Assembly: GCA_902543245.1 (NCBI GenBank)
Contig: CACBXQ010000004.1
Coordinates: forward strand, 23,828 to 87,827
Reading direction: 5' to 3'
Length of the DNA: 64,000 bases
Source of the DNA: an uncultured Pelagibacteraceae bacterium
Lineage (GTDB): Bacteria; Pseudomonadota; Alphaproteobacteria; Pelagibacterales; Pelagibacteraceae
The notes beneath the pieces were generated by a model that was given only the letters and a program-made list of their open reading frames with translations, ran no database searches and was not told where the DNA came from. Made by a program: the position numbers and the translations under genes. This document shows positions 41,214 to 50,427 of this stretch, piece by piece (positions within the stretch are counted from its first letter, which is position 1; each line of letters begins with the position of its first letter).

Positions 41214-42359
41214 ATGAAACTTATACCTAATAGGAATACTGCTTTAGAAAATCTAGACAATTTTGTAGATACCAATCTTGGGGATTACTCTAAACTAAGA
41301 AATTTTGATTTTGGTCCCAACAAAAGATCAAATACATCATGTTTGTCCCCTTATATAACTCACGGTATAATTAATGAGAAAGAAGTAATAAGTAAATCAT
41401 TAGGCAAATTCTCTTTTTCAAAAAATGAAAAATTTATCCAAGAAGTTTTATGGCGGACTTATTGGAAAGGTTGGATGGAGCTTAGATCAGGAGTATGGGA
41501 CGACTATTTAATAGACTTAAAAAAAGTTAAAGAGGAATTTAAAGATGATAAAAATTATTTAAATGCGATTGAAGGAAATACAGAAATTGAATGCTTTAAT
41601 GCATGGGTTAATGAATTAAAAAATTCTAATTATTTACATAATCATGCAAGAATGTGGTTCGCAAGTATTTGGATATTTACTTTAGAGTTGCCATGGCAAC
41701 TTGGAGCGGAATTTTTCATGCAACATTTATTAGACGGAGATACAGCATCTAATACTTTGGGATGGCGTTGGGTTGCAGGTATCCAAACTAAAGGAAAACA
41801 TTATCTAGCAAGTGAATGGAATATCAAAAAATTTACAAACAATAGATTTCAAAACATTAAGCTTAATGAAAATGCGCCACCAAAGATAAATGATAAAAAC
41901 TATACCATTCTTCATAAAACTTTTGAAAATCCTGCAAATATAGAGAGTAAAAACTTACTTATATTTGAAAATAACTTAGCATTCGAAATTACTGACTTTG
42001 TGGACAAGAAATTTAAGAAAATCATTCTAATATCTAATAACAATAAAAATAAAATTATTAAACTCAGTGAAAACGTAGTGAATTTTAAAGCAGGCTTATT
42101 AGAGGACCAAAAAAAAAGACTACAAGAAAAATCAATTAATTGTGAAGTAATAAATATTGATGAAATTAAAAATTTAGAAAGTAGTTACTGTCTTTATCCT
42201 ACAGTTGGAGAGAATTTAGACTATATTAATCAAAACTCTATAAAAAATATTAATTTTCTCTACAGAAAGCTCGATCAAAATTCCTGGAAATTTTGTAATA
42301 AAGGATTTTTTAATTTTAAAAATTATATACCAAAAATAGTGGAAAATTTAATAAATTAA
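41214..42359 (+). CDS. Photolyase/cryptochrome FAD-binding-domain protein with N-terminal FAD domain and C-terminal alpha/beta-like domain
   Basis: 381 aa; CLSPYITHGII, EVLWRTYWKGWMELR, LHNHARMWFASIWIFTLELPWQLGAEFFMQHLLDGDTASNTLGWRWVAG are the photolyase FAD-domain motifs but lie in residues ~1-215. Confidence 0.88.
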   Translation: MKLIPNRNTALENLDNFVDTNLGDYSKLRNFDFGPNKRSNTSCLSPYITHGIINEKEVISKSLGKFSFSKNEKFIQEVLWRTYWKGWMELRSGVWDDYLIDLKKVKEEFKDDKNYLNAIEGNTEIECFNAWVNELKNSNYLHNHARMWFASIWIFTLELPWQLGAEFFMQHLLDGDTASNTLGWRWVAGIQTKGKHYLASEWNIKKFTNNRFQNIKLNENAPPKINDKNYTILHKTFENPANIESKNLLIFENNLAFEITDFVDKKFKKIILISNNNKNKIIKLSENVVNFKAGLLEDQKKRLQEKSINCEVINIDEIKNLESSYCLYPTVGENLDYINQNSIKNINFLYRKLDQNSWKFCNKGFFNFKNYIPKIVENLIN

Positions 42360-42362
42360 AAA

Positions 42363-42491
42363 TTAGTTTTTTTTAGAACAATTTTTTGAACAATATTTCA
42401 CCCTCTCCCAATTTAATTTCCATTTTTTTCTCCAAGTAAAAGGACGATTACAGACTGGACAAATTTTTGAGGGTAGATTTTCTTTTTTCAT
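42363..42491 (-). CDS. DUF2256-like 42-aa zinc-ribbon protein (not in supplied ORF track)
   Basis: Translated by hand: [42 protein letters not shown]; CxxC...CxxxC. ATG overlaps the TGA of the upstream DUF393 gene (ATGA). Confidence 0.88.
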   Translation of the reverse strand: MKKENLPSKICPVCNRPFTWRKKWKLNWERVKYCSKNCSKKN

Positions 42492-42838
42492 TTAAGCTGG
42501 TGTTTATTTTTTAAAAATAAAAAATAGGCTACAATTTCGTAAATATAATGAAAAATTATAAACAATGGCTTAAAGCTAAATATTTTCGCAAGTATTTTAT
42601 ATTTTGGAATTTTAGACCAAATAATAATAAATGCTTTTGCACCTCCTATAACTTTTCCATCCTCTATAACATGCAATCTTCTTAGTAATTCAGCTTGTGT
42701 TTTAGAGGTTTTAACCAATGCATCTTCATTATTTGTGATATCAACCCACTCTAGAGTGCTATCTGCAATTTTTTTGTAATGATTAATCTCTAATCTGCAA
42801 ATATTACATGAATCGTTAAAATATACTTTAATTGACAT
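42488..42838 (-). CDS. DUF393 / thiol-disulfide oxidoreductase DCC-family protein
   Basis: 116 aa; [34 protein letters not shown]. Confidence 0.88.
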   Translation of the reverse strand: MSIKVYFNDSCNICRLEINHYKKIADSTLEWVDITNNEDALVKTSKTQAELLRRLHVIEDGKVIGGAKAFIIIWSKIPKYKILAKIFSFKPLFIIFHYIYEIVAYFLFLKNKHQLK

Positions 42839-44324
42839 TAGTATTTCTTTTTATAAATTTTTCTGCTTCAGATAAAATTAATTTTTTTCTATCAGATTTC
42901 ATTTTATCAAATATCCTAACCATCATTGATAATCTTGGATTTTTGAGGAAAAAATTTCGATTTTTATTTATAAATCTCCAATATAAACCATCCATTGTAT
43001 TGCACCATTCTCCTTTTTTAAAATCCATCATTTTCATAAAATAACTTGATCCACATATATATGGTTTGGTTGCGAATATTCCACCATCGCTAAATAGTCC
43101 CATACCATAAACATTAGGAACCATTACCCAGTCTGATGAGTCCACGAACATCTCCATAAACCATTTATAAACTGACTTTGGCTCTACTTCGCACAGATTC
43201 ATAATATTAGATAGAATCATTAATCTTTCTATATGATGAGACCAACCATATTTATCAGCATTTTTTATTGCATAATCTAAAGGTGGCAAACCTGTTGTTC
43301 CATCATACCAAGAATTTTTCATTTTCCTATTTTGTTTAAAAAAGTTTTTAGTTTCCATTTCTTCACTATAACTTTGATAAATACCTCTCATAAATTCTCT
43401 CCAACCAATAATCTGTCTGATATACCCCTCAAGAGAATTTAGTCTGATTTTATTCTTTTTATTAATTTCAAGAACTTTATTCACAACAATCTCTGGAGTT
43501 ATTAATCCCATGTTCATATATGGACTTAAGGCACTGTGGAAAAGAATATTGTTATTTTGATCAACAGCATCCTCATAATCACCAAATAGATTTAATTTTT
43601 CTTTGATAAAAAAAACTAAAAGTTTATTAACTTCTTTTTGTTCTGTAACAAACCAAAAATTCTTTGTGTCGCCTGGATGATTTCTAAAAGTTTTTTCTAC
43701 AATTGGTTTTAATTTTTTTGTATGGGCGGTTTCGATTATATTAGGAAGTTTAGGAATCTCTGTACCTTTTGGTAATTTTTTTCTGTTATCTTCATCAAAA
43801 CTCCATTTTCCTCCCTCTGGATTTCCATCTTTACTCATTAGAATATTTAATTTTTTTCTAGTCTCTTTATAAAAAACTGCCATAAAAGGTTTTTTTGATT
43901 TATTTAAGTAATTTTTAAATTCTAATCTAGAATTTAAAAACATCGGAGTTTTTATTACATTCCACTTAATTTTTAATTTTGAAAAAAAATTTTTTAATTT
44001 TGTTTCAAAGAATTTATCTTCAATTTCAAAACTTGTAATTTCATTAATTTTTTTTGCAATAATAATTTTTTTTAACTTTTTAGTATAATCGTCTTTAAAA
44101 TCTTTACTTTCAATTTCAGAATAACTTAACTTAAAATTTTCCTTCTTTAAGTTTTCAGAATATGATCTCATAGATGAAAGAAAAAGTAGTATCTTGTTTT
44201 TATGGTGTTTTTCGTAAGTACATAGCTGATAGTCCTCTGCCATGTAAAATAAGTGATCATTTTTGTAGCGATTTATATATTTTGATGGAAATAATTGATT
44301 TCCGAGTATAAAAAATAGTTTCAT
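42828..44324 (-). CDS. Cryptochrome/photolyase-related protein (DPRP/PhrB-like family)
   Basis: 498 aa; LFFILGNQLFPSKY N-terminus, LNSLEGYIRQIIGWREFMRGIYQ, WSHHIERLMILSNIMNLCEVEP, VMVPNVYGMGLFSDGGIFATKPYICGSSYFMKM. Confidence 0.9.
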   Translation of the reverse strand: MKLFFILGNQLFPSKYINRYKNDHLFYMAEDYQLCTYEKHHKNKILLFLSSMRSYSENLKKENFKLSYSEIESKDFKDDYTKKLKKIIIAKKINEITSFEIEDKFFETKLKNFFSKLKIKWNVIKTPMFLNSRLEFKNYLNKSKKPFMAVFYKETRKKLNILMSKDGNPEGGKWSFDEDNRKKLPKGTEIPKLPNIIETAHTKKLKPIVEKTFRNHPGDTKNFWFVTEQKEVNKLLVFFIKEKLNLFGDYEDAVDQNNNILFHSALSPYMNMGLITPEIVVNKVLEINKKNKIRLNSLEGYIRQIIGWREFMRGIYQSYSEEMETKNFFKQNRKMKNSWYDGTTGLPPLDYAIKNADKYGWSHHIERLMILSNIMNLCEVEPKSVYKWFMEMFVDSSDWVMVPNVYGMGLFSDGGIFATKPYICGSSYFMKMMDFKKGEWCNTMDGLYWRFINKNRNFFLKNPRLSMMVRIFDKMKSDRKKLILSEAEKFIKRNTNVN

Positions 44325-44327
44325 ATT

Positions 44328-45041
44328 ATGTCAGGTAAATATTTAATCTTTGGTGCTACAGGGTCAATTGGTTCTAATCTCGCACTACAACTATCTGAGA
44401 AAAATGAAGATATACATCTTATTAGTAGAAATGAACCAGAATTAAAGGAACTATCAGAAAAAGTTAACTCTGACTTCACAGTTTTAGATGTCTTGTCTGA
44501 AAATTTTTCGGAAAAATTAGCACAATTAAAAAGTACTGACATAAAAGGTATTGCCTATTGTATAGGTTCTATTGATCTCAAGCCAATTAAAATGACAAAG
44601 AAAAGTGATTACGAAAAATGCTTTAATTTAAATTTTTATCCAATTGTTGAAGTAATAAAGCAATTTCAAGAAAATCTAAAAGAAAATAAAGGTTCTGTAG
44701 TTTTATTTTCAACAGTTGCTGTCCAAAAAGGATTTACTAACCATAGCATTATGGCATCAGTAAAAGGTGCTCTAGAAGGTTTGACAGTATCTTTAGCAGC
44801 TGAATTTGCACCTAACATCAGGATAAATTGTATTGCACCAAGTTTAACAAACTCAAAAATTGCACAACCTATATTAAAAAGTAAAGTAGTAGCTGATGGA
44901 ATTGCGAAGGCGCATCCTATGAAAAGGATTGGTGAAGGTAAAGACTCAGCTGCAATGGCTCGGTTTTTATTAACTGATGAAAGTTCTTGGATAACAGGAC
45001 AAATTTTTGGTGTAGACGGTGGTAGATCTAAAGTTTCTTAA
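44328..45041 (+). CDS. Short-chain dehydrogenase/reductase
   Basis: 237 aa; YLIFGATGSIGSNLALQLSE, NCIAPSLTNSKIA, WITGQIFGVDGGRS. Confidence 0.93.
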   Translation: MSGKYLIFGATGSIGSNLALQLSEKNEDIHLISRNEPELKELSEKVNSDFTVLDVLSENFSEKLAQLKSTDIKGIAYCIGSIDLKPIKMTKKSDYEKCFNLNFYPIVEVIKQFQENLKENKGSVVLFSTVAVQKGFTNHSIMASVKGALEGLTVSLAAEFAPNIRINCIAPSLTNSKIAQPILKSKVVADGIAKAHPMKRIGEGKDSAAMARFLLTDESSWITGQIFGVDGGRSKVS

Positions 45042-45042
45042 C

Positions 45043-45888
45043 CTATTTTTGACCCCTTTTAAAACATTCAATCGTATTTTTTAATAAGCAAGCAATTGTC
45101 ATAGGTCCAACTCCTCCTGGTACTGGAGTTAATGCTTTCGCAACTTTTGAAACTTCATCAAAGGCTACATCGCCAACGATTCCTTTGTCAGTCTTGTTTA
45201 TTCCTACATCAATTACAATTGCATCTTTTTTAATCCAATCACCTTTTACTAATTCTGGAATACCTACTGCAGCAACAACGATATCTGCTTCAAGACATTC
45301 AGCTTTTAAATCTTTAGTTTTTGAATGTGTAATTGTTACAGTGCAATTTTCTGAGAGTAGAAGTTGTGTCATTGGTTTACCATTTAAATTTGATCTACCT
45401 ACAACTACTGCTTTTTTTCCATTTAAATTTGGTTCTATTTTTTTAATAAGAAGGTAGCATCCCAATGGAGTACAAGGTATAGAGCTTTCATAACCAGATG
45501 AAAGGTTGCCAACATTCATTGGATGAAAGCCGTCAACATCTTTACTCGGTAAGATTGTTTCTATAACTTTTTGTTTATCAATATGTTTTGGCAAAGGTAA
45601 TTGAACTAAAATTCCTGACACAGTTTCATCTTTATTAAGTTCTTGTATCTTTTCCAATATAGTTTTTTCTTCTACATCATTAGGGTATCTTATTACTTCA
45701 GATTTTAAACCAACCTCATTCGCAGATTTTTCCTTGTTTTTTACATAAATTTTACTTGGTTCAAGTTCACCTATTAAAATCACTGTTAAACCAGGAACTT
45801 TATTATATTTTTCTTTAAGTTCTAAAACCTCTTGTTTTAAATTTTCTCTAAGTTCTGCTGCTGCTTTTTTTCCGTCGATTAAAATCAT
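45043..45888 (-). CDS. folD: Methylenetetrahydrofolate dehydrogenase/cyclohydrolase
   Basis: 281 aa; VSGILVQLPLPKHID, PSKDVDGFHPMNVG, VVGRSNLNGKPM, TPVPGGVGPMTIACLLKNT. Confidence 0.97.
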   Translation of the reverse strand: MILIDGKKAAAELRENLKQEVLELKEKYNKVPGLTVILIGELEPSKIYVKNKEKSANEVGLKSEVIRYPNDVEEKTILEKIQELNKDETVSGILVQLPLPKHIDKQKVIETILPSKDVDGFHPMNVGNLSSGYESSIPCTPLGCYLLIKKIEPNLNGKKAVVVGRSNLNGKPMTQLLLSENCTVTITHSKTKDLKAECLEADIVVAAVGIPELVKGDWIKKDAIVIDVGINKTDKGIVGDVAFDEVSKVAKALTPVPGGVGPMTIACLLKNTIECFKRGQK

Positions 45889-45894
45889 ATTTAA

Positions 45895-46185
45895 TTAAAA
45901 AATTTGTGGCGCTATGTAGAGCTTCATACACATTTCTATAAACCATAGCAATAATAGAAGTACTACAGGCGAAATATCTAATGAGCCTAAATTTGGTAAA
46001 AAACCCCTAATTTTATTCAATATTGGTTCGGTTAATTTATAAGTAAATTCTAAAACCATATATACAAACCTATTTGATGTATTCAACACATTAAAAGCAA
46101 CTAACCAACTTACAATCACATTAGCAATTACAATATAAGTGTAGAGTTTTAAAATTTGAAGCGCTAAAAAATATATGGCAATCAT
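45895..46185 (-). CDS. YggT family membrane protein
   Basis: 96 aa; two hydrophobic stretches, LTEPILNKIRGFLPNLGSLDISPVVLLLLLWF. Confidence 0.9.
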   Translation of the reverse strand: MIAIYFLALQILKLYTYIVIANVIVSWLVAFNVLNTSNRFVYMVLEFTYKLTEPILNKIRGFLPNLGSLDISPVVLLLLLWFIEMCMKLYIAPQIF

Positions 46186-47267
46186 TTTTTCTCCACGTAA
46201 ATTGATTGACTTGGGAATGCAAAAGATGCTTTGTTTCCTTCAACAATTTGTTTGATCTCAATTGCAAGTCTTTCTTTAACCTTTAACATTTCATTCCAGC
46301 TGTCTGTTTTTGTGAAACATCTAATGTAAAGATCAATAGAGCTATCTGAGAATTTATCTATTCTAACTGCAACTCCAACATTAATATCATAATCTTCACT
46401 TTTATTAATATGATCCTCAATTTGATCTCTGATAGTTTTTAGCTGATCTACAGTTGTGTCGTACTGTAACGTTATTATCCAGCTTATTCTCCAATTTGTG
46501 ATTTGACTTACATTTATTACTGCATTTTCTGCAAATTGAAAATTTGGAATTATTGCAAGAGATTTATCAAATTTACGAATAACTGTTGATCTGAAACCAA
46601 TTTTTTCAACTATCCCTTCGATAATTCCCTCGACTAAAATCCAATCACCCATTTTAAATCTTTTCTCAACTAAAACCAAAATTCCAGAAATTAAATTTTT
46701 AAATAGATCCTGAGCCCCTAAAGCAACTGCAACACCAAATAATCCTAGACCGGCGATGATAGGGCCAATTTTTATGCCCCAAAGTTCTAAAACTGCAGCA
46801 GCTCCTAAAATAAAAATTAAAATTTTTAAAGATTTTATTATCCAGCCAATTAATTCTCTGGTTAATAATTTATCTAATCCACTTAATATATATGAAATTG
46901 GTTCAATGATTTGATGAATTACCCAAAATAATAATATTGTAATCAAAGTTCTATTTATATTTTCGATAAAAGATCTAGTTTCATCTCCAAATGACATGTA
47001 GTAACTTGCAAAAAAGAAACCTAGGACTAGGGGTAAAAATCTTGCTGGGCCCTCCATAGCCTTTACAAAAGTATCATCTAATTTATTTGTAGTTCTTTTG
47101 GATATTATTTCTAATTTTTTTATTATTAATTTACTTATCAAACCTCTAAAGATTAAAAATATAAAAAATATGCCGAGACCAATAATAATATCTAAAAAGT
47201 TAACCCCAAAAATTCCTTTGATCCAAACTGATTGGAACAATTCATTTAAATTTGCAAAAGCTTCCAT
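46182..47267 (-). CDS. Mechanosensitive ion channel MscS family protein
   Basis: 361 aa; GVAVALGAQDLFKNLISGILVLVEKRFKMGDWI. Confidence 0.94.
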   Translation of the reverse strand: MEAFANLNELFQSVWIKGIFGVNFLDIIIGLGIFFIFLIFRGLISKLIIKKLEIISKRTTNKLDDTFVKAMEGPARFLPLVLGFFFASYYMSFGDETRSFIENINRTLITILLFWVIHQIIEPISYILSGLDKLLTRELIGWIIKSLKILIFILGAAAVLELWGIKIGPIIAGLGLFGVAVALGAQDLFKNLISGILVLVEKRFKMGDWILVEGIIEGIVEKIGFRSTVIRKFDKSLAIIPNFQFAENAVINVSQITNWRISWIITLQYDTTVDQLKTIRDQIEDHINKSEDYDINVGVAVRIDKFSDSSIDLYIRCFTKTDSWNEMLKVKERLAIEIKQIVEGNKASFAFPSQSIYVEKK

Positions 47268-47269
47268 AA

Positions 47270-47968
47270 TTAAATTTTATATAACAAAAACTCCTCTTCT
47301 CCAGAATTAAATAAAAAAATTTTCTTCCATTTAATTTCGTTTAAAACACTAGATGTTTTATCACCTAAACACATTAAATTTGTATCCATCCAAAGGTCAA
47401 TTAATCCATATTTTTTAATTATATTTAGAAAGCTTTTTGCGCTATTTTGAGAATAAATATAGACAATATCTGGTATTTCATTCTTTAATCTTTTTAGAAA
47501 TTCATCATTTAAATTTTCGTTAAACTCTGATGAATAATTAATAATTCTATCTACTTTATAACCATCAGACATGAGCTTTTTATCAAGGTCCATAGTAATT
47601 GTTTCTCCGCTCACATAAAGTAAATTTCCATTCTTTGGGCTAAAATTTCTTAAAATAATTTCTTTTAAATTATGGACATTGCCCTCAGCTGAAAAAATAT
47701 TTTGAAATCCAAAGCTACTAGCTTTTCTCTCGGTTGCCTCACCTACACAAAAACAAGTAATATTTTTATCTATATCATTAGATTTTAGGTATTTTATAGA
47801 ATTTGCACTTGTAAAAATTACAGCACTGTAACTTGAAAAATTTATTTCCTCATGTTTTTTTTCTATTATATTTAAAACTGGTAAGTGTGATACTTTATGG
47901 CCTAAGTTTTGAAATCTACTTATTATTTCTTTTGAGTCTTCTAAAGGCCTAGTAAATAAAATATGCAT
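47270..47968 (-). CDS. hemD: Uroporphyrinogen-III synthase
   Basis: 232 aa divergent protein; LFTRPLEDSKEI N-terminus, FTSANSIKYL, immediately downstream of hemC. Confidence 0.83.
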   Translation of the reverse strand: MHILFTRPLEDSKEIISRFQNLGHKVSHLPVLNIIEKKHEEINFSSYSAVIFTSANSIKYLKSNDIDKNITCFCVGEATERKASSFGFQNIFSAEGNVHNLKEIILRNFSPKNGNLLYVSGETITMDLDKKLMSDGYKVDRIINYSSEFNENLNDEFLKRLKNEIPDIVYIYSQNSAKSFLNIIKKYGLIDLWMDTNLMCLGDKTSSVLNEIKWKKIFLFNSGEEEFLLYKI

Positions 47969-47970
47969 AA

Positions 47971-48885
47971 TTATTTCTTATAAGAGTTGTTTGACTCTAT
48001 TCTTAATTTTTTTCCTATTTCAATACCAAGTTCTCTTGACTTTGATAAATCTTTACTATCTTGCTGAAAAAATCTCTTTGAACCATCTAGAGAAAAAAGT
48101 TCAGCTGACAAAGTAATTTTTTTACCTTGAATAAATGCATTTGCCCCAACAGCTGTTTCGCAGTCTCCTTCTAAAATCTTTAAAACACTTCTTTCTGCTG
48201 TAATGCAATTATGAGTTGGAAGATGATTTATTTTATTTAATAAATTTATAAGATCACTGTCTGTTTTTCTACATTGTAAAGCAACTACGCCTTGTCCTGC
48301 ACTAGGAACAACTTCGGATACTGAAAAAAATTGAGAAATATTATTTTGTAAATTCAAAGATTTTAATCCTGCATAAGATAATATAATAGCATCATAAGAT
48401 TCGGAGTTCAGTTTTTTTATTCTAGTATCAACATTTCCCCTTATTAGTTTAAAATTTAAATCTTTTCTTATTTGTTTTAATTGAAATTCTCTTCTGAATG
48501 AAGACGTACCAACCACTGCATTAGAAGGCAATTCATAAAGAGTCAAATTTTTTTTACTAATTAAGATTTCTCTTGGATCATTTCTCTCGAGAAAACAATT
48601 AGTCAATAAATCCTCAGGTTCTTCAGATGGCATATCTTTTAAAGCATGAACAGCTAAGTCAATTTTTTTTTGTTGAAGCTCTTGTTCAATCTTTTTTGAA
48701 AACAACCCTTTGCCACCAATATCAGATAGACGATCTTTAGTATTTAAATCCCCGTCTGTAGTAATTTTTTTAATCTCAATATTAAAATCCTTATAATTTT
48801 CTGAGATTATTTTTTTTGCAGTTTCTGCATAAATTAGTGCTAATTTGCTTCCTCTAGATCCAATAATTATATTTTTGCTTTTCAT
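47971..48885 (-). CDS. hemC: Hydroxymethylbilane synthase
   Basis: 304 aa; IIGSRGSKLALIYAE, AVHALKDMPSEEPEDL, GDCETAVGANA. Confidence 0.97.
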   Translation of the reverse strand: MKSKNIIIGSRGSKLALIYAETAKKIISENYKDFNIEIKKITTDGDLNTKDRLSDIGGKGLFSKKIEQELQQKKIDLAVHALKDMPSEEPEDLLTNCFLERNDPREILISKKNLTLYELPSNAVVGTSSFRREFQLKQIRKDLNFKLIRGNVDTRIKKLNSESYDAIILSYAGLKSLNLQNNISQFFSVSEVVPSAGQGVVALQCRKTDSDLINLLNKINHLPTHNCITAERSVLKILEGDCETAVGANAFIQGKKITLSAELFSLDGSKRFFQQDSKDLSKSRELGIEIGKKLRIESNNSYKK

Positions 48886-48931
48886 TTAATTTATTTATAC
48901 TCCATAAATAACTTTTTAATTTAATTTTATA

Positions 48932-50002
48932 ATGAAAAAAAACCCATTAATACTAGGTATTGAAACCAGTTGTGACGAAACAGCAGCATCAATTATTCAG
49001 CAAGAAAAGAACGGAGTTAAAATTCTTTCTAATGTAGTTTCAAGCCAAACAGATGTGCATAAAAAATTTGGTGGTGTAGTTCCAGAACTTGCAGCAAGAT
49101 CTCATTTAGAAAAAATTGATTTGATTGTAAAAAAAGCAATTAAAGACAGTGGAGTTGAAATAAAAAATATTGATGCAATTGCATCGACCGGAGGGCCAGG
49201 TTTAGTTGTCTGTTTGTCAGTAGGTCTAAACTTTGGGAAAGCTTTTGCTGCATCTTTAAATAAACCATTCATAGCAATAAATCATTTGGAAGGCCATGCA
49301 CTTAGTCCCATGTTAAACTCTAAAATAAAATTTCCATATCTTCTACTTTTAATATCTGGTGGCCATTCTCAATTTTTAAGCGTTGAGGGACTTGGCAAAT
49401 ATAAAAGATTAGGAACAACAATAGATGATGCTGTTGGAGAAGCATTTGATAAAACTGCTAAACTTTTAGGTATTGAATTTCCTGGTGGAGCGCAAATTGA
49501 AAAGTATGCTGAGAAAGGAGATCTGAACAGATTTATCCTTCCCAAACCAATTATTAATCGCGGGGGGTGTAATTTATCTTTTGCAGGACTTAAAACAGCA
49601 GTATTGAAAATATCAAAAAATTTAAAATCTAAAAAAGATAAATATGATCTAGCAGCTTCTTTTCAAAATACTATAGAAGAAATATTGTCCCATAAAAGTA
49701 AGGTTGCATTCAATGAATTCAAAAAAAGAAATAAAAATAAAAGTAATATTTTTGTAATTGCAGGTGGAGTAGCTTCTAATAAAAAAATAAGGATAAAACT
49801 AAAAGAGTTGTCTTTAAAAGAAAAATTTCAACCTATTTTTCCACCAATTGATTTATGTAGTGACAATGCAGCTATGATCGCAATGGCTGGATTAGAAAAG
49901 TATAAAAAGAAAAAATTTGATAGTTTAAATTTCGCAGTTAATCCTAGATGGCAGTTAGATGAAAAAGCAAATTTTATGAAAGGTGCAGGAGTAAAATTAT
50001 AA
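48932..50002 (+). CDS. tsaD: tRNA N6-threonylcarbamoyladenosine synthase subunit TsaD
   Basis: 356 aa; LGIETSCDETAASII, NHLEGHALSP, SGGHSQFLSV, VAGGVASN-type motif. Confidence 0.97.
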   Translation: MKKNPLILGIETSCDETAASIIQQEKNGVKILSNVVSSQTDVHKKFGGVVPELAARSHLEKIDLIVKKAIKDSGVEIKNIDAIASTGGPGLVVCLSVGLNFGKAFAASLNKPFIAINHLEGHALSPMLNSKIKFPYLLLLISGGHSQFLSVEGLGKYKRLGTTIDDAVGEAFDKTAKLLGIEFPGGAQIEKYAEKGDLNRFILPKPIINRGGCNLSFAGLKTAVLKISKNLKSKKDKYDLAASFQNTIEEILSHKSKVAFNEFKKRNKNKSNIFVIAGGVASNKKIRIKLKELSLKEKFQPIFPPIDLCSDNAAMIAMAGLEKYKKKKFDSLNFAVNPRWQLDEKANFMKGAGVKL

Positions 50003-50004
50003 GT

Positions 50005-50424
50005 ATGCCTAAATCATATTGGTTAATGAAATCAGAACCAGATGTGTGGTCAATTGATCAACAAAAAAAAGCTGGAAGCAAAGGCGCTCCATGGGATGGA
50101 GTTAGAAACTATCAGGCTGCAAAAAATTTAAAGAATATGAGGGTTGGAGATTTATGTTTTTTTTACCATTCAAATATTGGAAAAGAAATTGTTGGTATAG
50201 TTGAAGTTATTAAAGAAGCTTTTCCTGATGTTACTGATAAAAAAAATAAATTTGTGGCGGTTCAGGTTAAATTCAAAAAAAAGCTAAAAAAATCAGTAAG
50301 TTTAGAGGATATTAAAAATAATAACGATCTTAGCCATTTATCTCTTATAAAACAAAGCAGATTATCTGTTATGCCGATTGACTCTAAAAGCTGGAAAATA
50401 TTAAATAAGATGGGTAGTATTTAG
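50005..50424 (+). CDS. EVE domain-containing protein
   Basis: 139 aa; YWLMKSEPDVWSIDQ, WDGVRNYQAAKNLKNMRVGDLCFFYHSN. Confidence 0.95.
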   Translation: MPKSYWLMKSEPDVWSIDQQKKAGSKGAPWDGVRNYQAAKNLKNMRVGDLCFFYHSNIGKEIVGIVEVIKEAFPDVTDKKNKFVAVQVKFKKKLKKSVSLEDIKNNNDLSHLSLIKQSRLSVMPIDSKSWKILNKMGSI

Positions 50425-50427
50425 AAT

